Source: Meghimatium bilineatum (lineage: Eukaryota; Mollusca; Gastropoda; Stylommatophora; Philomycidae). Taken from it: a stretch of 64,000 nt of DNA. Positions 21,516 through 33,045 of this stretch are shown piece after piece (the stretch's first letter is position 1; every line of letters begins with the position of its first letter). Below the pieces are notes generated by a model that saw nothing but the letters and a program-made list of their open reading frames with translations, did no database searches and had not been told where the DNA came from. A program made the position numbers and the translations under genes. The stretch spans positions 32,164,363 to 32,228,362 of the forward strand of contig CM067306.1 of assembly GCA_034231615.1 (NCBI GenBank). The letters run 5' to 3'.

Positions 21516-21834
21516 ATAACAGCTTTTGAATATGGAAGCAGAAGACAGCAACACTGCTCTAAATCGGAATGACGGTTCTCATCGTGTATACACAGGACTC
21601 GGTAAGCATCTTTCTTTAACAAGTATAGCTAACGTTATCGCTTTCTAGAAGTCGAGAACCACCGATATTAGTGTCGCAGCACCACCCTATGACATACGCC
21701 CCACAGCACAGTCAGAACAGCTTATCTGTACAACCTGTGTTCAATTCGGTTTCTGTGTACAATCGGTATGCATGTAGTTAGCATCTTGCTATTCTTACAT
21801 AGAAGATTAAAGATTCTTACCGAGGCACGACCTT

Positions 21835-22135
21835 TCAACCAAAGATCAGTTACCATTCTACTTGCGATTCCTATTTTAAAAAGTAAGATCCATTACCATC
21901 CAACTTGCGACCCAAATCTTTCAACCTAAAATCAGTTACCATTCAACTTGCGATCCAAATCTTTCAACCTAAAATCAGTTACCATTCAACTTGCGACCCA
22001 AATCTTTCAACCTAAAATCAGTTACCATTCAACTTGCGACCCAAATCTTTCAACCTAAAATCAGTTACCATCCAACTTGCGACCCACATCTTTCAACCCA
22101 AGATCAGTTACCATACTTGTGATCCCTATCTATCC
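21835..22135. repeat. 43-bp minisatellite, about seven copies
   Basis: TACCATT recurs at about 21937, 21980, 22023 and 22066 with exact 43-bp spacing, plus diverged outer copies. Unit includes TTTCAACCTAAAATCAGTTA and ACTTGCGACCC. Confidence 0.92.
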
Positions 22136-22329
22136 AGGTGTCTGCATGTCTATACATCCACCTTGCGAAAATAACCAGGTTTATGCGTGTCTATACATTC
22201 ACGTATTCTGCGTGTTTATATGTTCACGCGTATTCTGTGTGTCTATATGCCATATCTGGTCTCCAATGATGCCAGGAACTCAGTGTATACCACAACTGTC
22301 ATCACTGGTAACATTCAAACCTCGACAAT

Positions 22330-22485
22330 ACAGTTCTGTGGACTCAGCGGATTCCATCGTTTTGAAGTGACGTTATTGAACTTTTCCCTTGATTTTCATT
22401 GGCTGTGACAAAATATACACCATGCGGCCAATGAAATTCACGGATAAAATACATAGCGTTATATCAGAGGCTATCTTTAAATTAC
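22330..22485. mobile_element. MITE-P copy
   Basis: Arms CTTTTCCCTTGATTTTCATT and GGCCAATGAAATTCACGGAT form the MITE-P inverted repeat. Confidence 0.55.
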
Positions 22486-22494
22486 ATCAATAAA

Positions 22495-22830
22495 TAGAAA
22501 ATGGGATGGGGGGGGGGGGAGGGTTCGTAACAAGTTTAACAGTTGTCAAGGCGGAGGGGAAAGCAGGGTGCCAAAAAGTTTGTCAACAAAACTGCTTTAT
22601 GTACCGATTAAATTATTTAGGTTTTGAAAATATTTTCGAAAAATCTGAAGAAATACAATAATGTAAGGTTTTTCGTACTTTTCTACAACTAATTATTTTA
22701 GGGTTGTGGATGGGGGGGGGGGGGGGTAATTTTGTGACATAATTAAACAGGAATGGGGGATTCCTAAACTTTTGACATTTTGTTCACGGGAATGGGGAGG
22801 AAAAACACATTAGCTAAATGATCACTGACA
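22495..22830 (+). repeat. Repeat F, copy 1
   Basis: Contains two G runs (22508-22519 and 22710-22726) and blocks that read like GTCAACAAAACTGCTTTATG, similar in reverse to 26405-26700. Shared translated strings (VNK, FEK-like) suggest common origin. Type unknown. Confidence 0.45.
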
Positions 22831-23035
22831 TAATTGATGGGCATTCCCTTAGAAGTAAGTCCCCGTGGAGAGTATTGTCCAGGTGCAAACCACGTCTGCT
22901 ACATTCTGATCATTTATATTCATTATTTTAATTATTTAAAAAATAATTGAAGCATATCCTGTATTATAATAATAGTGATAATAATAATGACAATAATGAA
23001 GATAATAATAGTAGCACCATATTTTTTAATAAGTA
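22831..23035. repeat. AT-rich, (AAT)n-like stretch at 22965-23020
   Basis: ATAATAATAGTGATAATAAT and similar imperfect trinucleotide repeat. Confidence 0.6.
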
Positions 23036-23039
23036 GAAA

Positions 23040-23260
23040 GATCACCCCCTAATAAGATCACAATTTTCAATGATTCAAAATCAGTCTTACAAGCCACCCA
23101 AAATAGCAAGCAAGACAAACTCCTTCACAACAAACAAAATATCTTTGAATATATAGAAAAAATTACAATATCAGCTCACTGTGGCATCCATGGTAACGAA
23201 AAAGCAGACGAATTGGCAAAAACAGAAGGCAACCTTTTAATCACTATACTCCTTGATATA
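23040..23260 (+). pseudogene. Ingi-like LINE fragment, RNase H C-terminal half
   Basis: Reads NDSKSVLQATQNSKQ...ITISAHCGIHGNEKADELAKTEGN with one frame largely open, covering the third and fourth catalytic regions of RNase H. It is cut by, or abuts, a SINE-A. Confidence 0.75.
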
Positions 23261-23288
23261 ACCACGGTGTCTACCTCTCGTCCATAAC

Positions 23289-23453
23289 TCTTCTTGTTCT
23301 TCAGCGTTAATTCTCAAAATCCCGCTGGATCTCATGTAGCACAAGACAATAATCCTACTAGATTGACAGCAGAATGTAGTCCAGAGAATGGAAATACGTT
23401 GTGTCGCCTTTTTATATTTGCGAATGGCCCGACATATCTGTCTTCGGTGGTGA
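23289..23453 (-). mobile_element. SINE-A copy
   Basis: Full block order from TTCTTCAGCGTTAATTCTCA to GACATATCTGTCTTCGGTGG on the plus strand (minus orientation). Confidence 0.82.
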
Positions 23454-23864
23454 AGCGGTGCTTACACTGAGCCGCTAATATCTACATTTTGGAGACCCAC
23501 TATGCCGAAAAGCCGCTCAAATCTACATTTTAATATGAATTTACTATCATGTTCGGCATAGCAGGAAAACCGTACGGAGACAAAGAGTTAAAGAGTCAAA
23601 TGCGGGACGGGGGTTACTTACTAATATGAGGAAGTCTTATCTGTTGGCAGAAGTCGATCGGGAATGGGGAGGAGGGGTGTGAAAAACAGCTACAGCAGAC
23701 AAGATTTTAGGGAATAGAGATAGAAGACAGAGTGAGAAAATATTAAATAGTTGACCATCTTGGCATGGCAAAGAATCAGCAATGCTTCCAATTTTTAGAT
23801 TTTTGTTTTTCAAATTCAAACAATGTTATTTATGTGTGAAAGGCTGTATTGTTGACGTCAACTT
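23454..23864. pseudogene. Mostly unassigned; a LINE-R tail trace on minus
   Basis: Minus strand near 23720-23780 gives KILNXLTXWHGKE, matching KILDSLTTWHGKE in the LINE-R copy at 59750-59795. Other bases show nothing. Confidence 0.4.
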
Positions 23865-23925
23865 GTGTCGATGAAGAGGGAACTTCTAAAGGAGATGAAG
23901 AGGGAACTTCTAAGGGAGATATTTT
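23865..23925. repeat. Two units of a 24-27 bp repeat, block 1
   Basis: GATGAAGAGGGAACTTCTAA occurs twice; block 2 lies at 24505-24590. Confidence 0.75.
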
Positions 23926-23949
23926 TTTTAATACCTCTGCACAGAAAGT

Positions 23950-24070
23950 AAACAAGCCTACTTACATTTTTAATTATTGTCGTGATTGTCATTGATCACT
24001 ATTTATATACTTTTGATTAGCACGCAAAAACAACCAAGGCGACTCCAAGTATATAAATAGTGAAAGTTTC
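23950..24070. mobile_element. MITE-P-like copy
   Basis: TTGTCGTGATTGTCATTGAT and AAGTATATAAATAGTGA resemble the half copy at 14095-14225. Confidence 0.45.
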
Positions 24071-24504
24071 TGTACAGAGGTCTTTAACTGAAGACGGTCA
24101 TGCACAAAACAGTATATTTGAGATGAGATTGGACACATCGCCAGAACTTATCTGGCATACAATGTGTGCAGTACAAATACTTTTCTGCCTATCCGGCCAA
24201 CACTATCCGATCCACACACAAAAAACTCCAACGAAATCAAACCTTTGAGAATTCTGCAACATAATCAATCAATGGCATTGTCTACCACTGCCAGCCTCTG
24301 CAACTGTCAACGATTTTTCTCTGAGTGGATGGGAGAGATGTGATATCATTTAGAAAATCCACACACACGCTGGGGCCAGGGGGATTTCTATTCAAGGGAA
24401 GATGCCACATATAGCAGAGGTAGCACCCATGTGTTGCTAATCTGCAGGAGTTTGGGAACAAAAAAGGAACGGTACAATACAAATAAGGTGCTTGTAGAAG
24501 CATG
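24071..24504. other. No recognised feature
   Basis: Contains chance ORFs. A short CTGCAGGAGTTTGGGAACA near 24442 recalls a SINE-B tail but no more. Confidence 0.35.
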
Positions 24505-24590
24505 GATGAAGAGGGAACTTTTAAAGATGAAAAGGGAACTTCTAAATAAGATGAAAAGGGAACTTCTAAAGGAGATGAAAAGCAGACAAC
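24505..24590. repeat. 24-27 bp repeat, block 2
   Basis: Three to four units of GATGAAAAGGGAACTTCTAA, the same unit as 23865-23925 some 600 bp away. Confidence 0.8.
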
Positions 24591-25165
24591 ATATTTATTG
24601 CACACTACTAAAAGTTGTTGCATTGGTTGAATCCCCAACCACCCAAAATTCACAATAAAACATGAGCTCTATCACTCGTAATTTATGAGATATATTGTTT
24701 TTAATCTGCAAGGTGCAGACATCGCAGCTAAGTTGTAAACCATAACACATTAGACAGACAAAAAAATACAATAGAAGGGTAACCCCAAAGAGATGGACAA
24801 ATGTGTCAGTCTGCTGCTTCACAAAGGCAGGTGTTGCCAACCATGTGCAACCATCAATCTGTGTTGTAATGGCGGTATCTGATCCGATTGTAGAATACAA
24901 TGATCAAATGCAGAAACTGTACATACAACGAGCTCATGTGAGCAATGAAGGAGACGTGTACACATTAGCAACGTGTGAGATGTCAGCACAAACAAATGAG
25001 TAGAGCAGACAACGTATTATACGGTATGTGCTCAAGTCACACAGTTCACGCAAGGCCCAAGTCAACAAAATGGAAGTGACCATCAATGAAATAAAGCTAA
25101 AACAAAAACAAACAAAAAAAAACACCAAAGAAATAGAGTTGCACATCCAATGACGGAGACAGTAA
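24591..25165. other. No recognised feature
   Basis: Only chance ORFs seen on both strands. Confidence 0.4.
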
Positions 25166-25169
25166 TATG

Positions 25170-25830
25170 TTGTAGTTTACAAAACATTTAAGTCAAAAAT
25201 TTTACACATGTTCACATCAACAATTTCGCATGTTGACACCAAATAATTCACACTTCATATCAAAGAACACCAAATAGTTCCCACGTTCACATCAAGAACA
25301 CCAAATACCTCATACGTTCACATCAAGGAATTAACATGTTTGCATCAAATAATTCACATGTTTACATCAAATAATTCACATGTTCACATCAAAGAAATGT
25401 TGCATTCAAACAATTACAATTTAAAACATTCACCTGTTCACATCAAAACAATTCACCTTTTTATTATAAAATATTTCATAAATGTTCACATACAATAATG
25501 CGTTTTAAATAAAACATGCGTTTTATCGCACTTTTTCTGCAAAAGAATTTTTTTTAGGTTGAGGGTACAATTTGTTGACTTTCACATGACACACAAATGT
25601 TCACAGTTCACATCAAACAAACTTTCGTAGCTTACACCAACCAAATCAGGCACAAATGTTCACATTTTACTTTTTTTTAAACCAATGTTCATATCAAACA
25701 AATAAAACAAATGTTCAATCAAACAAACCACACACATGTTTCAGTTCATATCAAACAATCACACAAATGGTCACAGTTCACATTAAACAAATCATAGAAA
25801 TGTTCACAGTTCACATCAAACAAATTCCTG
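25170..25830. repeat. Irregular minisatellite, GTTCACATCAAA units
   Basis: More than 20 irregular copies (about 20-30 bp) of GTTCACATCAAACAATTCAC, variably spaced, interrupted around 25490-25580 by unrelated AT-rich sequence. Confidence 0.85.
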
Positions 25831-26150
25831 GGAAGGAAAGACCAGAATATCATCTTCAGACTGTCCACACAGCATGTACAGTTTAACAATCACCTGAACA
25901 GAATACAACGACAACACACTTGATGGTGTCGTCTGCGTACACATCCCTATGAAATTGTTGACCACAACCTTTTTAAATGCCCAGCACTTGAAGACATCAG
26001 GAAAATGTTTCTCCCTCCAGGGTCAGATAAATGGAACACATTATATGGAACAAAACAACAGCTCACAAGCACACGCATATATCACACAATGACATTGGGT
26101 CAAAGGGCATGAGCCCATGGACCGCTGGATAAGCAACCAACAAACCAACA
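25831..26150 (+). pseudogene. LINE C-terminal fragment (Cys/His type)
   Basis: Frames give KERPEYHLQT, FNNHLNRIQ, RTHPYEIVDHNLFKCPALEDIRKMFLPP, parallel to RTGHVPVNKHLNRI...EPSCRHCNAQEDTVEHLLLQCP at 41653-41931 (minus). It ends in GGGCATGAGCCCATGGACCG, repeated at 60278-60310. Confidence 0.65.
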
Positions 26151-26164
26151 TCAAACAAATCATA

Positions 26165-26360
26165 CAAATGATCACAACAAAGGCTCAGATATAATGATTG
26201 TTAGTTGAATCAAGACATACAAAAGTACACATGAATATACACGCACATTAAAATACACATATAAACACGCACGCATGAATATACATATACAATCACACAG
26301 ATGTGTATACATATATACAATCACACACATGAATATACGTGCAATCGCGTACATAAATAT
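26165..26360. repeat. CA/TA-rich degenerate repeat
   Basis: Units like ATACATATACAATCACACA recur. Open frames here are repeat artefacts. Confidence 0.65.
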
Positions 26361-26404
26361 AAACACTCAAGTCAAATCCAATGTTTTATCAATCAACATA
26401 AGAA

Positions 26405-26700
26405 GACTACCAGATTTCGAAAATATCATGGAAAAGGGGGTGGGGGTGTTGAGCATAAATTAATCAACACTCTTACAATTGCGGATCCCCCCTTTCAAGA
26501 TTTATGGGACCCCCCCCCCCATGCTTAGTTATGTCAAATTTTATCCCCATCCTAACCCCATAAAAATCATTTTTTAATACTGATTTGTGTAAATATTTTT
26601 CAAATTCGCAAAATGTAATTGTTGTATAAACAGATTTGTTGACGTGAACCTTTATCAAACCCACGCCCCTCCCATCCTTGTTAACAACTGTCAAACAGTT
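26405..26700 (-). repeat. Repeat F, copy 2
   Basis: Minus-strand counterpart of 22495-22830, with C runs on plus (26511-26520) and a 73-residue frame MTVVNKDGRG.... The partner copy is full of stops, so this is not evidence for a gene. Confidence 0.4.
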
Positions 26701-26890
26701 ACAGTCACCCTGCTAAAAGCGAATGTGCTGGGTCTAAAACGCACATATATTGCAAACTCCACGTAAACTGCAAGACAAAGTCCTTAGATTGCGTCAAAAG
26801 TTAAATAATCACTATTGTCTGTTCAAGCTTTTCCCATAACGTTCAGTTTTGACTTATATGTGTGAAATACTCCAAATTGAACTGTGTTAC
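26701..26890. other. No recognised feature
   Basis: Followed at 26892-26920 by GGGGAGCAAAGAATAACAAC, a scrap of the SINE-B 5' part. Confidence 0.4.
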
Positions 26891-26959
26891 AGTGGTCCTA
26901 AGGGGGAGCAAAGAATAACAACACTTATCAGTATATTACGGGGAGCAGTAGTCAGATTT

Positions 26960-27258
26960 CAACTATTTTAATATTTTGCGTAGTTTCATTCAGCTTTAGA
27001 TACGCCGCTGAACTCAAATAAAAAAGTCGATATGTCTGCCTGGATCTACGGGATACGCACTTAAGGCCCTCCCCCGTCCCCCAATGTCATCTGAGGAGGG
27101 GGAGACTCAGTGTGTAGCGGGCAGATCGCAGGATCCGCCAGTAGTCTTTGCTGTGAAATGCGTCTTTATCGATATTTTGTTTCGTTAAATAATATACGTA
27201 TTTGTTTCCTTAAAAATGTGACCACTGCTTGCCGTAAAGTATCCACTTATCTGCCAGG
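26960..27258. repeat. Repeat E, copy 2
   Basis: Colinear with 9540-9870: TTTCATTCAGCTTTAGATACG, the C-rich/G-rich fold-back, TTTCGTTAAATAATATACG and CCGTAAAGTATCCA. Confidence 0.6.
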
Positions 27259-27384
27259 TAAGAGGCGACTAAGCCAAAAGCTGGTCTGTGAATGAAAGAA
27301 AGCTGAGAAACCAACTTGCTGCACATAGGAAGTAAGAGCATTTTGCTCGCAATGCCTGGGGTTATTTACAACAACGGGAAGCAG

Positions 27385-27548
27385 TTACGCTGTCCTATCC
27401 AATAGACGGACAACGTTACACATAGACCATGCTGAAATCTGATGTGTCAGATCTAAAGGCTCAGTTATAGTGGCTATACTGTAAACCATAATACGACGCA
27501 GTCCATTCTCTGAACTACATTCTGCAGAAGTTTCAGAATGAACATAGA
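27385..27548 (+). mobile_element. SINE-B, diverged
   Basis: ACCATGCTGAAATCTGATGT, GTCAGATC, CTGTAAACCATAATACGACG and TTTCAGAATGAACATAGAA keep the order of SINE-B. Confidence 0.65.
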
Positions 27549-27582
27549 ATTTAAAAAACTACTATGTTATATCATAGGCCAT

Positions 27583-27825
27583 CAGGCCCGTAGATAAAGA
27601 TGTGTTTGGGGTGTTCAAATTCCCTCCACCTTAGAAAATCGGAACATGCCTTTAAGAACTAGAAGCGCGGCCAAAAGACGTACAAAAAAGCAAAATAAAA
27701 TTCTCCCTTCAATTTTCAACAACAAAAAATAATTCGCAACTGTTCATCACAATGACGATCTAACACAAAAACGCATTAATGAATTTGTAACCCCACCCCT
27801 TGAGGTGTGCATATCTACGGCCCTG
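27583..27825. mobile_element. hAT-type MITE, 243 bp
   Basis: Terminal inverted repeats: CAGGCCCGTAGATA at the left and TATCTACGGCCCTG at the right. The CAGG...CCTG ends and flanking near-matches (AGGCCAT left, AGGCGCAT right) fit an 8-bp hAT TSD with a one-base loss. No transposase ORF. Confidence 0.7.
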
Positions 27826-28310
27826 AGGCGCATGTACCAAGGCTTGAAGATCAGTTAGAAACGATAATCTATACTGCTGTGACATCTAGCCTGACAATCA
27901 TTCTACCTCAGTCTGAAATCGGACATCGGCAAACCAGCAGCTTGGAAGGTATCGATCGCTACCGGAAATAAAATATCAGGCTGCATGCATCATTCACGAC
28001 TCACTCCTACTGGTGTTGGAGACGAAGGGGCGTCTTAACTTCGTTTCTCAAATACTGCTTTCATGAATAGGTCAAGTTATTACAACATTGACCAGCTAAA
28101 ATTTAAGGTCAAGTGAAGACATTCTGATGTTTTGAATGTTTGTCTTAACTACGTACATTGTGTCCCACGTCATGAGCAACGACCATCTGCTCTATTGTAG
28201 ACAGTAATGATTCATCACAAGGACCGCTTAATCAACAACTAACAAACCAAGTAAACTGTAAAACGTCTAAGGCTCAAGCAGGCAAAAATTGAAGTTTTTG
28301 AACGCCAATC
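27826..28310. other. No recognised feature
   Basis: A trace of a LINE end (GGACCGCTTAATCAACAACT at about 28221, compare 26115) and otherwise nothing. Confidence 0.35.
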
Positions 28311-28311
28311 T

Positions 28312-28477
28312 CCGTCGGAGACGGATGTGTCGGGCTATTGGCGCAAATAAAACTGTGACACAACGCATTTATATTCTCTGGACTACATCCTGCTGGAGAT
28401 CTAGTAGAACCATGGTCCTGCTACAAGGGAGATCCAGCGGGAGTTTAAGAATGAACGCTGAAGAAGAAGAGAAGAAT
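28312..28477 (+). mobile_element. SINE-A, full length, with TSD
   Basis: Starts CCGTCGGAGACGGATGTGTC and ends AACGCTGAAGAAGAAGAGAA. Flanks GCCAATCT (28304-28311) and GCCAATTT (28478-28485) form an 8-bp TSD with one mismatch. Confidence 0.9.
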
Positions 28478-28514
28478 GCCAATTTTGCCGAGACTCGAAA
28501 AGAGAGAACATAAT

Positions 28515-28713
28515 ATCGACAGTTACCTGCCAAACATATCGCAAGAGGTGACTACGGAGGGTTGGGGAAGAGTTGAATCCCGTGGGGGTCAAAGTAACAC
28601 ATTGGCAATGCTGGTAGAATATATCAGGCTGAAATGCATAGATATTGCAGATAAGCTGTAAACCATAACAACACATTCTGTTCTCTGAACTACATCCGGC
28701 TAAAATGCAGGAG
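28515..28713 (+). mobile_element. SINE-B, diverged
   Basis: CAAGAGGTGACTACGGAGG, CAGGCTGAAATGCATAGATA, GCTGTAAACCATAACAACAC and CATCCGGCTAAAATGCAGGA keep the family order. Confidence 0.7.
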
Positions 28714-28912
28714 AATAAGACGTTTAGAGAATCACTGGAAGCACACAGAAAAACGCACACAAATTGACATTTCTACCCAACTGTCTTTATCAATGACACA
28801 ACATAGCACACGAGAAAATGACTTCTTATAAATCGCATCACAATGTGTGCTGTACATGTGTGTTATATTGTGTTTTTTGATAAAAACCTTTAGGTCGAAA
28901 CGTCGGCCTTGT

Positions 28913-29040
28913 TATTCTGCGTTCATTCTAAAACTCCTGCAGATTAGCAGGGTGTAGTCCAGAAACTGGAATTGACTGTGCCATTGTTTTACAGCTTAGC
29001 TGCGATCTCTCTTTTGGCCTGATATATCCAACTTCTGCAT
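28913..29040 (-). mobile_element. SINE-B, 5'-truncated
   Basis: TCTGCGTTCATTCTAAAACT to GCCTGATATATCCAACTTCTGC region. A C run follows at 29100-29115. Confidence 0.75.
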
Positions 29041-29380
29041 TTGTACGTTTTCCCGTGTTCATCCAATAATTCACAAAATGTCATTACACTGTCTTCAATT
29101 CCCCCCCCCCCCCCCTGCCGGATCATAGTTTGTCTGAAGTTCTATTATAGATTAAGACGTTAGCAGATACATGTGCCTGCAAATGAACTCATTCACTTAC
29201 AGCAACAGATCAATGAAAGTAAATGAGTAAATTATGAGTGGCAGTTTTTCTATTCACATCGGACAAGTTTAGACGCATCATCCGTGCAACACGGCTCTAT
29301 CAGTGGACAAGAGTAAGAGTTATTCAATGATACATAGAGCCATTTCTGTCCAATTGTATGTACACTGCTTTTGCTCTCAT
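29041..29380. other. No recognised feature except a poly-C run (29100-29115)
   Basis: Otherwise unassigned. Confidence 0.4.
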
Positions 29381-29625
29381 TCTTCTGCGTTCATTCTTAA
29401 ACTCCTGCCGATTAGCAGGATATAGATTGAGGAACAGAATGCGTTGTGTCATATTTACAGTTTTGCTGCAATATCTACGCATTTAGCTTGACACATCCGA
29501 CTTCAGTACAGCTTCTGGATCATTTTGACTATATATTAAATGGGACAGACATTTCCATCCCAGAACCTCCTTAGTCATTTCTTACGACATGCATGGAAGG
29601 TACAGGTAAACTGTGTTGTTTAGGT
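29381..29625 (-). mobile_element. SINE-B copy
   Basis: Nearly complete minus-strand copy from TTCTTCTGCGTTCATTCTTA to CTTACGACATGCATGGAAGG. Confidence 0.82.
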
Positions 29626-29734
29626 ATGTTGATTATCTTCTTCGCACACTGGACTGTCCATAGGAGCACAGGTCTCCGCTTCAGTAAATATTTGAGAGTG
29701 TAACGGCTGATAGTTCCGGTTCTATTTTGGTTCA

Positions 29735-30040
29735 ATGTTGCTATTCTTTGCTCCCCTTCGATCCCAGCAACACACGAGAATTTTGCTCTAAAACTACTGC
29801 AAGTAAATAGGATGTAATTCAGAAACCTAAATGTGCTATGTCATAGTTTAAAGCGCAGCTGTGATATTGCATCTTTCTGCCTGACACATCCAACTTCAGC
29901 TTGACTTTTTGGCCACTTCTATCTATGAGAAGGGAAAGCCGACACCCCCACCCCAAATACCTTAATCCTCTCTTACAACGTTCATGGCCGCAGTGTTACT
30001 ATTCGTTTTAAATTTTGGTCACGGCAACACGCATTCGCAA
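29735..30040 (-). mobile_element. Two SINE-B pieces joined
   Basis: 29735-29775 is the 5' end of one copy (GTTGCTATTCTTTGCTCCCC). 29780-30040 is a second, diverged copy whose own 5' end is at about 30035 (CACGGCAACACGC). Confidence 0.7.
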
Positions 30041-30281
30041 ATGTAGTGAATCTTTTTATTGTCCATGCCGTGTGGCGTTGGTTATCATGTTTTTCCCCAT
30101 CCTTCTATTTTGTCTGATGTCAATCATTTCCGGTACAGATGTTTTTCCATGCCACAATGATATCTTTGCATCTCCTTTCGTGGTCTTTTTTCTACCCCTC
30201 TCGCTCTTCAACATGCCTGTCGATACTTGTTCCATCTTCCCTCTTCTCATGTTATGTTCTCCCAGGGCCATAGGCGGCGCA
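30041..30281 (-). pseudogene. LINE-R 3' end fragment
   Basis: Minus strand reads PPMALGEHN, then a basic region ending ITNATRHGQ stop, matching AYATRHGT at 59860-59877 and the PPMAL.EHN end of 540. It joins a SINE-B directly at 30281, where that SINE lacks its 3' half. Confidence 0.65.
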
Positions 30282-30470
30282 TTGCTGTGATATCTGCGCC
30301 TTTCAGTCTGACACATCCGACTTCAGCATGGCTTTGGGTCACTGACCCTAAATGGGATGGGATAGCCAGCTCCATCCCATAACCTCCTTAGTCGCTTCTT
30401 ACGACATGCATTGAATGTAAACATTGTTGCTATTCTTTGCTCCCCTTTCAGGCCCCGACAACAAACTGGC
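30282..30470 (-). mobile_element. SINE-B, 3' half missing
   Basis: Well-preserved 5' two-thirds (GCTGTGATATCTGCGCCTTT to GGCCCCGACAACAAACTGGC). The missing tail side is replaced by LINE-R sequence, a probable recombination or deletion junction. Confidence 0.82.
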
Positions 30471-30471
30471 T

Positions 30472-30622
30472 TTCAGGATTCATTCACAAACTCTAGTTAG
30501 TTCTGTCTTGAAACTGGACAATAGTTCTACTAGATTTCCAGAAGGATACAGCCGAATTGAAATGCGATATGTCGCTGTTTTATTTGCGTCAATGGCCCGA
30601 CACATCCATCGTCGGTGTCAGA
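30472..30622 (-). mobile_element. SINE-A copy
   Basis: TTCATTCACAAACTC, CTACTAGATTTCCAGAAGGA, TTTTATTTGCGTCAATGGCC and CACATCCATCGTCGGTG keep the SINE-A order. It is head-to-tail with the preceding SINE-B. Confidence 0.8.
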
Positions 30623-32600
30623 AAAATTCATATTTACAATATGCTTCCACAACACAAAACAAGGTTTCAAACACAATGGTGCATGTGACAACAGGAAAGC
30701 TTGATGGAAAAAGAGGCGTTGAATAGTTTCGCATCGTGGCGTGTTATCGATTTAAGGAATGAAAACAAACACATACTGGATAGAATACTGTAAATTGTTG
30801 AAATATAATCTCGATCACCGCTGGAGAAACTGTGATCGTGATCTGTCGTATGTGCTTCCAGTTCAGAGAAAATAAAGACAAAATGAATTTCGAGTTCCCC
30901 CCAGTGCAGAAGAACAGGATGCTTGATGAGACCAAGATGTGGTGTGTATAATCAGCGAGCTACAAGAAGCATCAGCATCCTCAGCGTGTAGTGGGAGAGA
31001 CAGAGACCCTCCGATTGCACCACCATCGATAAACTTAAAATAGAAATCAATTATCCCCTACGCTAAGGTACACGGCACATGATGATGATGAACATCATTT
31101 ATCATAACTATCAGCTATTCGACTGTTAACTTCGAATATGAAACGCAAAAGTGATACATTGCAAGGTATGAAGTCGAGTAGGTGTCAAATCGATAATGTA
31201 TGAAATCGACTATTATCAAATTTCCCGAGATTTCAATAAATAAACATCGAGCAATGATAATGTAATCTCTAATAAAATAATACTGTAAACACAAAAGTCG
31301 GCCATCTTGTAGTGACGTCATAGAACCCCGTTGGGAGTAAGCAACATCACAAGCAACAAACGAAACACTTTTTAATATAACCGTTAAAAATACAAATGAT
31401 AACATTCATACTTTAAACATGAATCAGCGATAAACAACAGTGTTCATATTTACCCTGGAAGCACAACTGCGACAGGTTCTATCTCTTTACTAAACGTTTC
31501 TCCTGTTCGTTGAATGTTTAAAACGGCTACAACGAGTTTCTCCGTCGTTTGGTTCATGACCGGCTGTAATGAAACGTGTCCTAGCCACCACGCAAACCTA
31601 CACCTAGGCCTCCGTTGCAGCCTATCATCGCGTGTTCGCTATCAGCTACCACAGACCGAGGTTCAGTATTTGCTACTTTTCACCCAGGCTAGACTCTCCA
31701 GGTCTCTCCTCATCGCGCTATGCAGCTTGTGTGGTACTTGAGTCACACAAGCCGGCCAGCACGAACGAACGCCCCGAACCTTCAAGGGCAGCCGAGCTGA
31801 GCGAGCTTGAGGGCCATGCGAACTTATTATTCCCATACCCGCACAACCCGTCCTAAACTTGACCCCTTTCCGCTTTGTCGATCCATTCTCCCAGACGTCA
31901 AACTTGAAGCCCGATATTGCCCGGCACTGCACGAAACTACAAAGAAGTGAAAGAACATTCTCTCTGAAAAGACGTCGATAGAACCCGCACTGCTGACAGT
32001 CTCATTCTCTCCCCCCTCCCCTTTTATTTCCTTCTCTTGGCTCGAATCTCTCCGAGCGTAAACGAGCGTCTGGGTAGACAATCTGCAAAGCTATACATGA
32101 AACATTTTCCAAGCAGCACTCAAGTAATTTTATTCAGCCCTCAGCTATTCTAAGAAGATCTGAAACGAGAGAAATATACAGCATAAGAATACGTCTAGCT
32201 ATTCCCATAGCATGACCAAACACACCTCGCTCGCCCCTCGTCGTTTTAGTTCTTGCAACACGAACGCCCGTCCTCTCGACAGATAACCGTAAAGCTTTCT
32301 AGTACTCTGGCAGTCACAACCATTGTAAGCTCATTGTTTTAATTTTGACGAGTTGTGACCTTCGTTTCTTTGCCAGGCTATCTATGGAGCCCATATTCCC
32401 AACGCACTCGGTAACACATACACACACATAACTGATTGCCTAGACACTAATTTTTTCTAGGTCTGTATTTGTATCAAGTTCGAATGGAGCAGACGACAAT
32501 GATGTAGTTTAATAGGTCGTTTTTAATCTGACTAAGCGTTTTTACAGATCGCTTGTTTTGTTTTATTTACAGCACGCACATATCTACAGAGCTGATATTG
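30623..32600. other. Unassigned 2-kb stretch, no gene seen
   Basis: No retroposon motif was recognised. Around 31560-32060 base composition is richer in G+C and CG dinucleotides than the AT-rich flanks, with short overlapping ORFs on both strands (75-89 residues) and no domain. It could be a regulatory or first-exon region; the sequence alone does not show this. Confidence 0.35.
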
Positions 32601-32611
32601 TAAATCGCAAT

Positions 32612-33005
32612 ATGTATAAAGCTGATATTTATGACCAGAAGATTAAAGGGATATGTGTAACCAAAAGATGTATAAGGCTGCTATCGGATAATCCTTGATG
32701 TATAAAGATGATATTTATGACTAGATGATTAAAGGGATATTTGTCACCAAAAGATGTATAAGGCTGCTATCGGATATTCCTTGATGTATAAAGATGATAT
32801 TTATGACTAGATGATTAAAGGGATATTTGTGACCTAAAGATGTATAAGAATCGGATATTCCTTAATGCATAAAGCTGATATTTATGACTAGATGATTAAA
32901 GGGATATTTGTAACCAAAAGATGTATAAGGCTGTTATCGGATATTCCTTGGTGCATAAAGCTGATATTTATGACCAAATGATTTATAAAGATGATATTTG
33001 CTATA
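32612..33005. repeat. Minisatellite, unit about 86 bp, four to five copies
   Basis: Unit holds AAAAGATGTATAAGGCTGCT, ATCGGATATTCCTTGATG and ATGATATTTATGACTAGATG; flanking copies are shortened. Confidence 0.88.
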
Positions 33006-33045
33006 ACGTCTGCTATCTCTAAATATGTTTGTTAGCATTCATTCT

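Noticed and set aside
21835..22135. CRISPR-like regular repeats
   Set aside because: Units are contiguous 43-bp tandem repeats without unique spacers, in a eukaryotic context.
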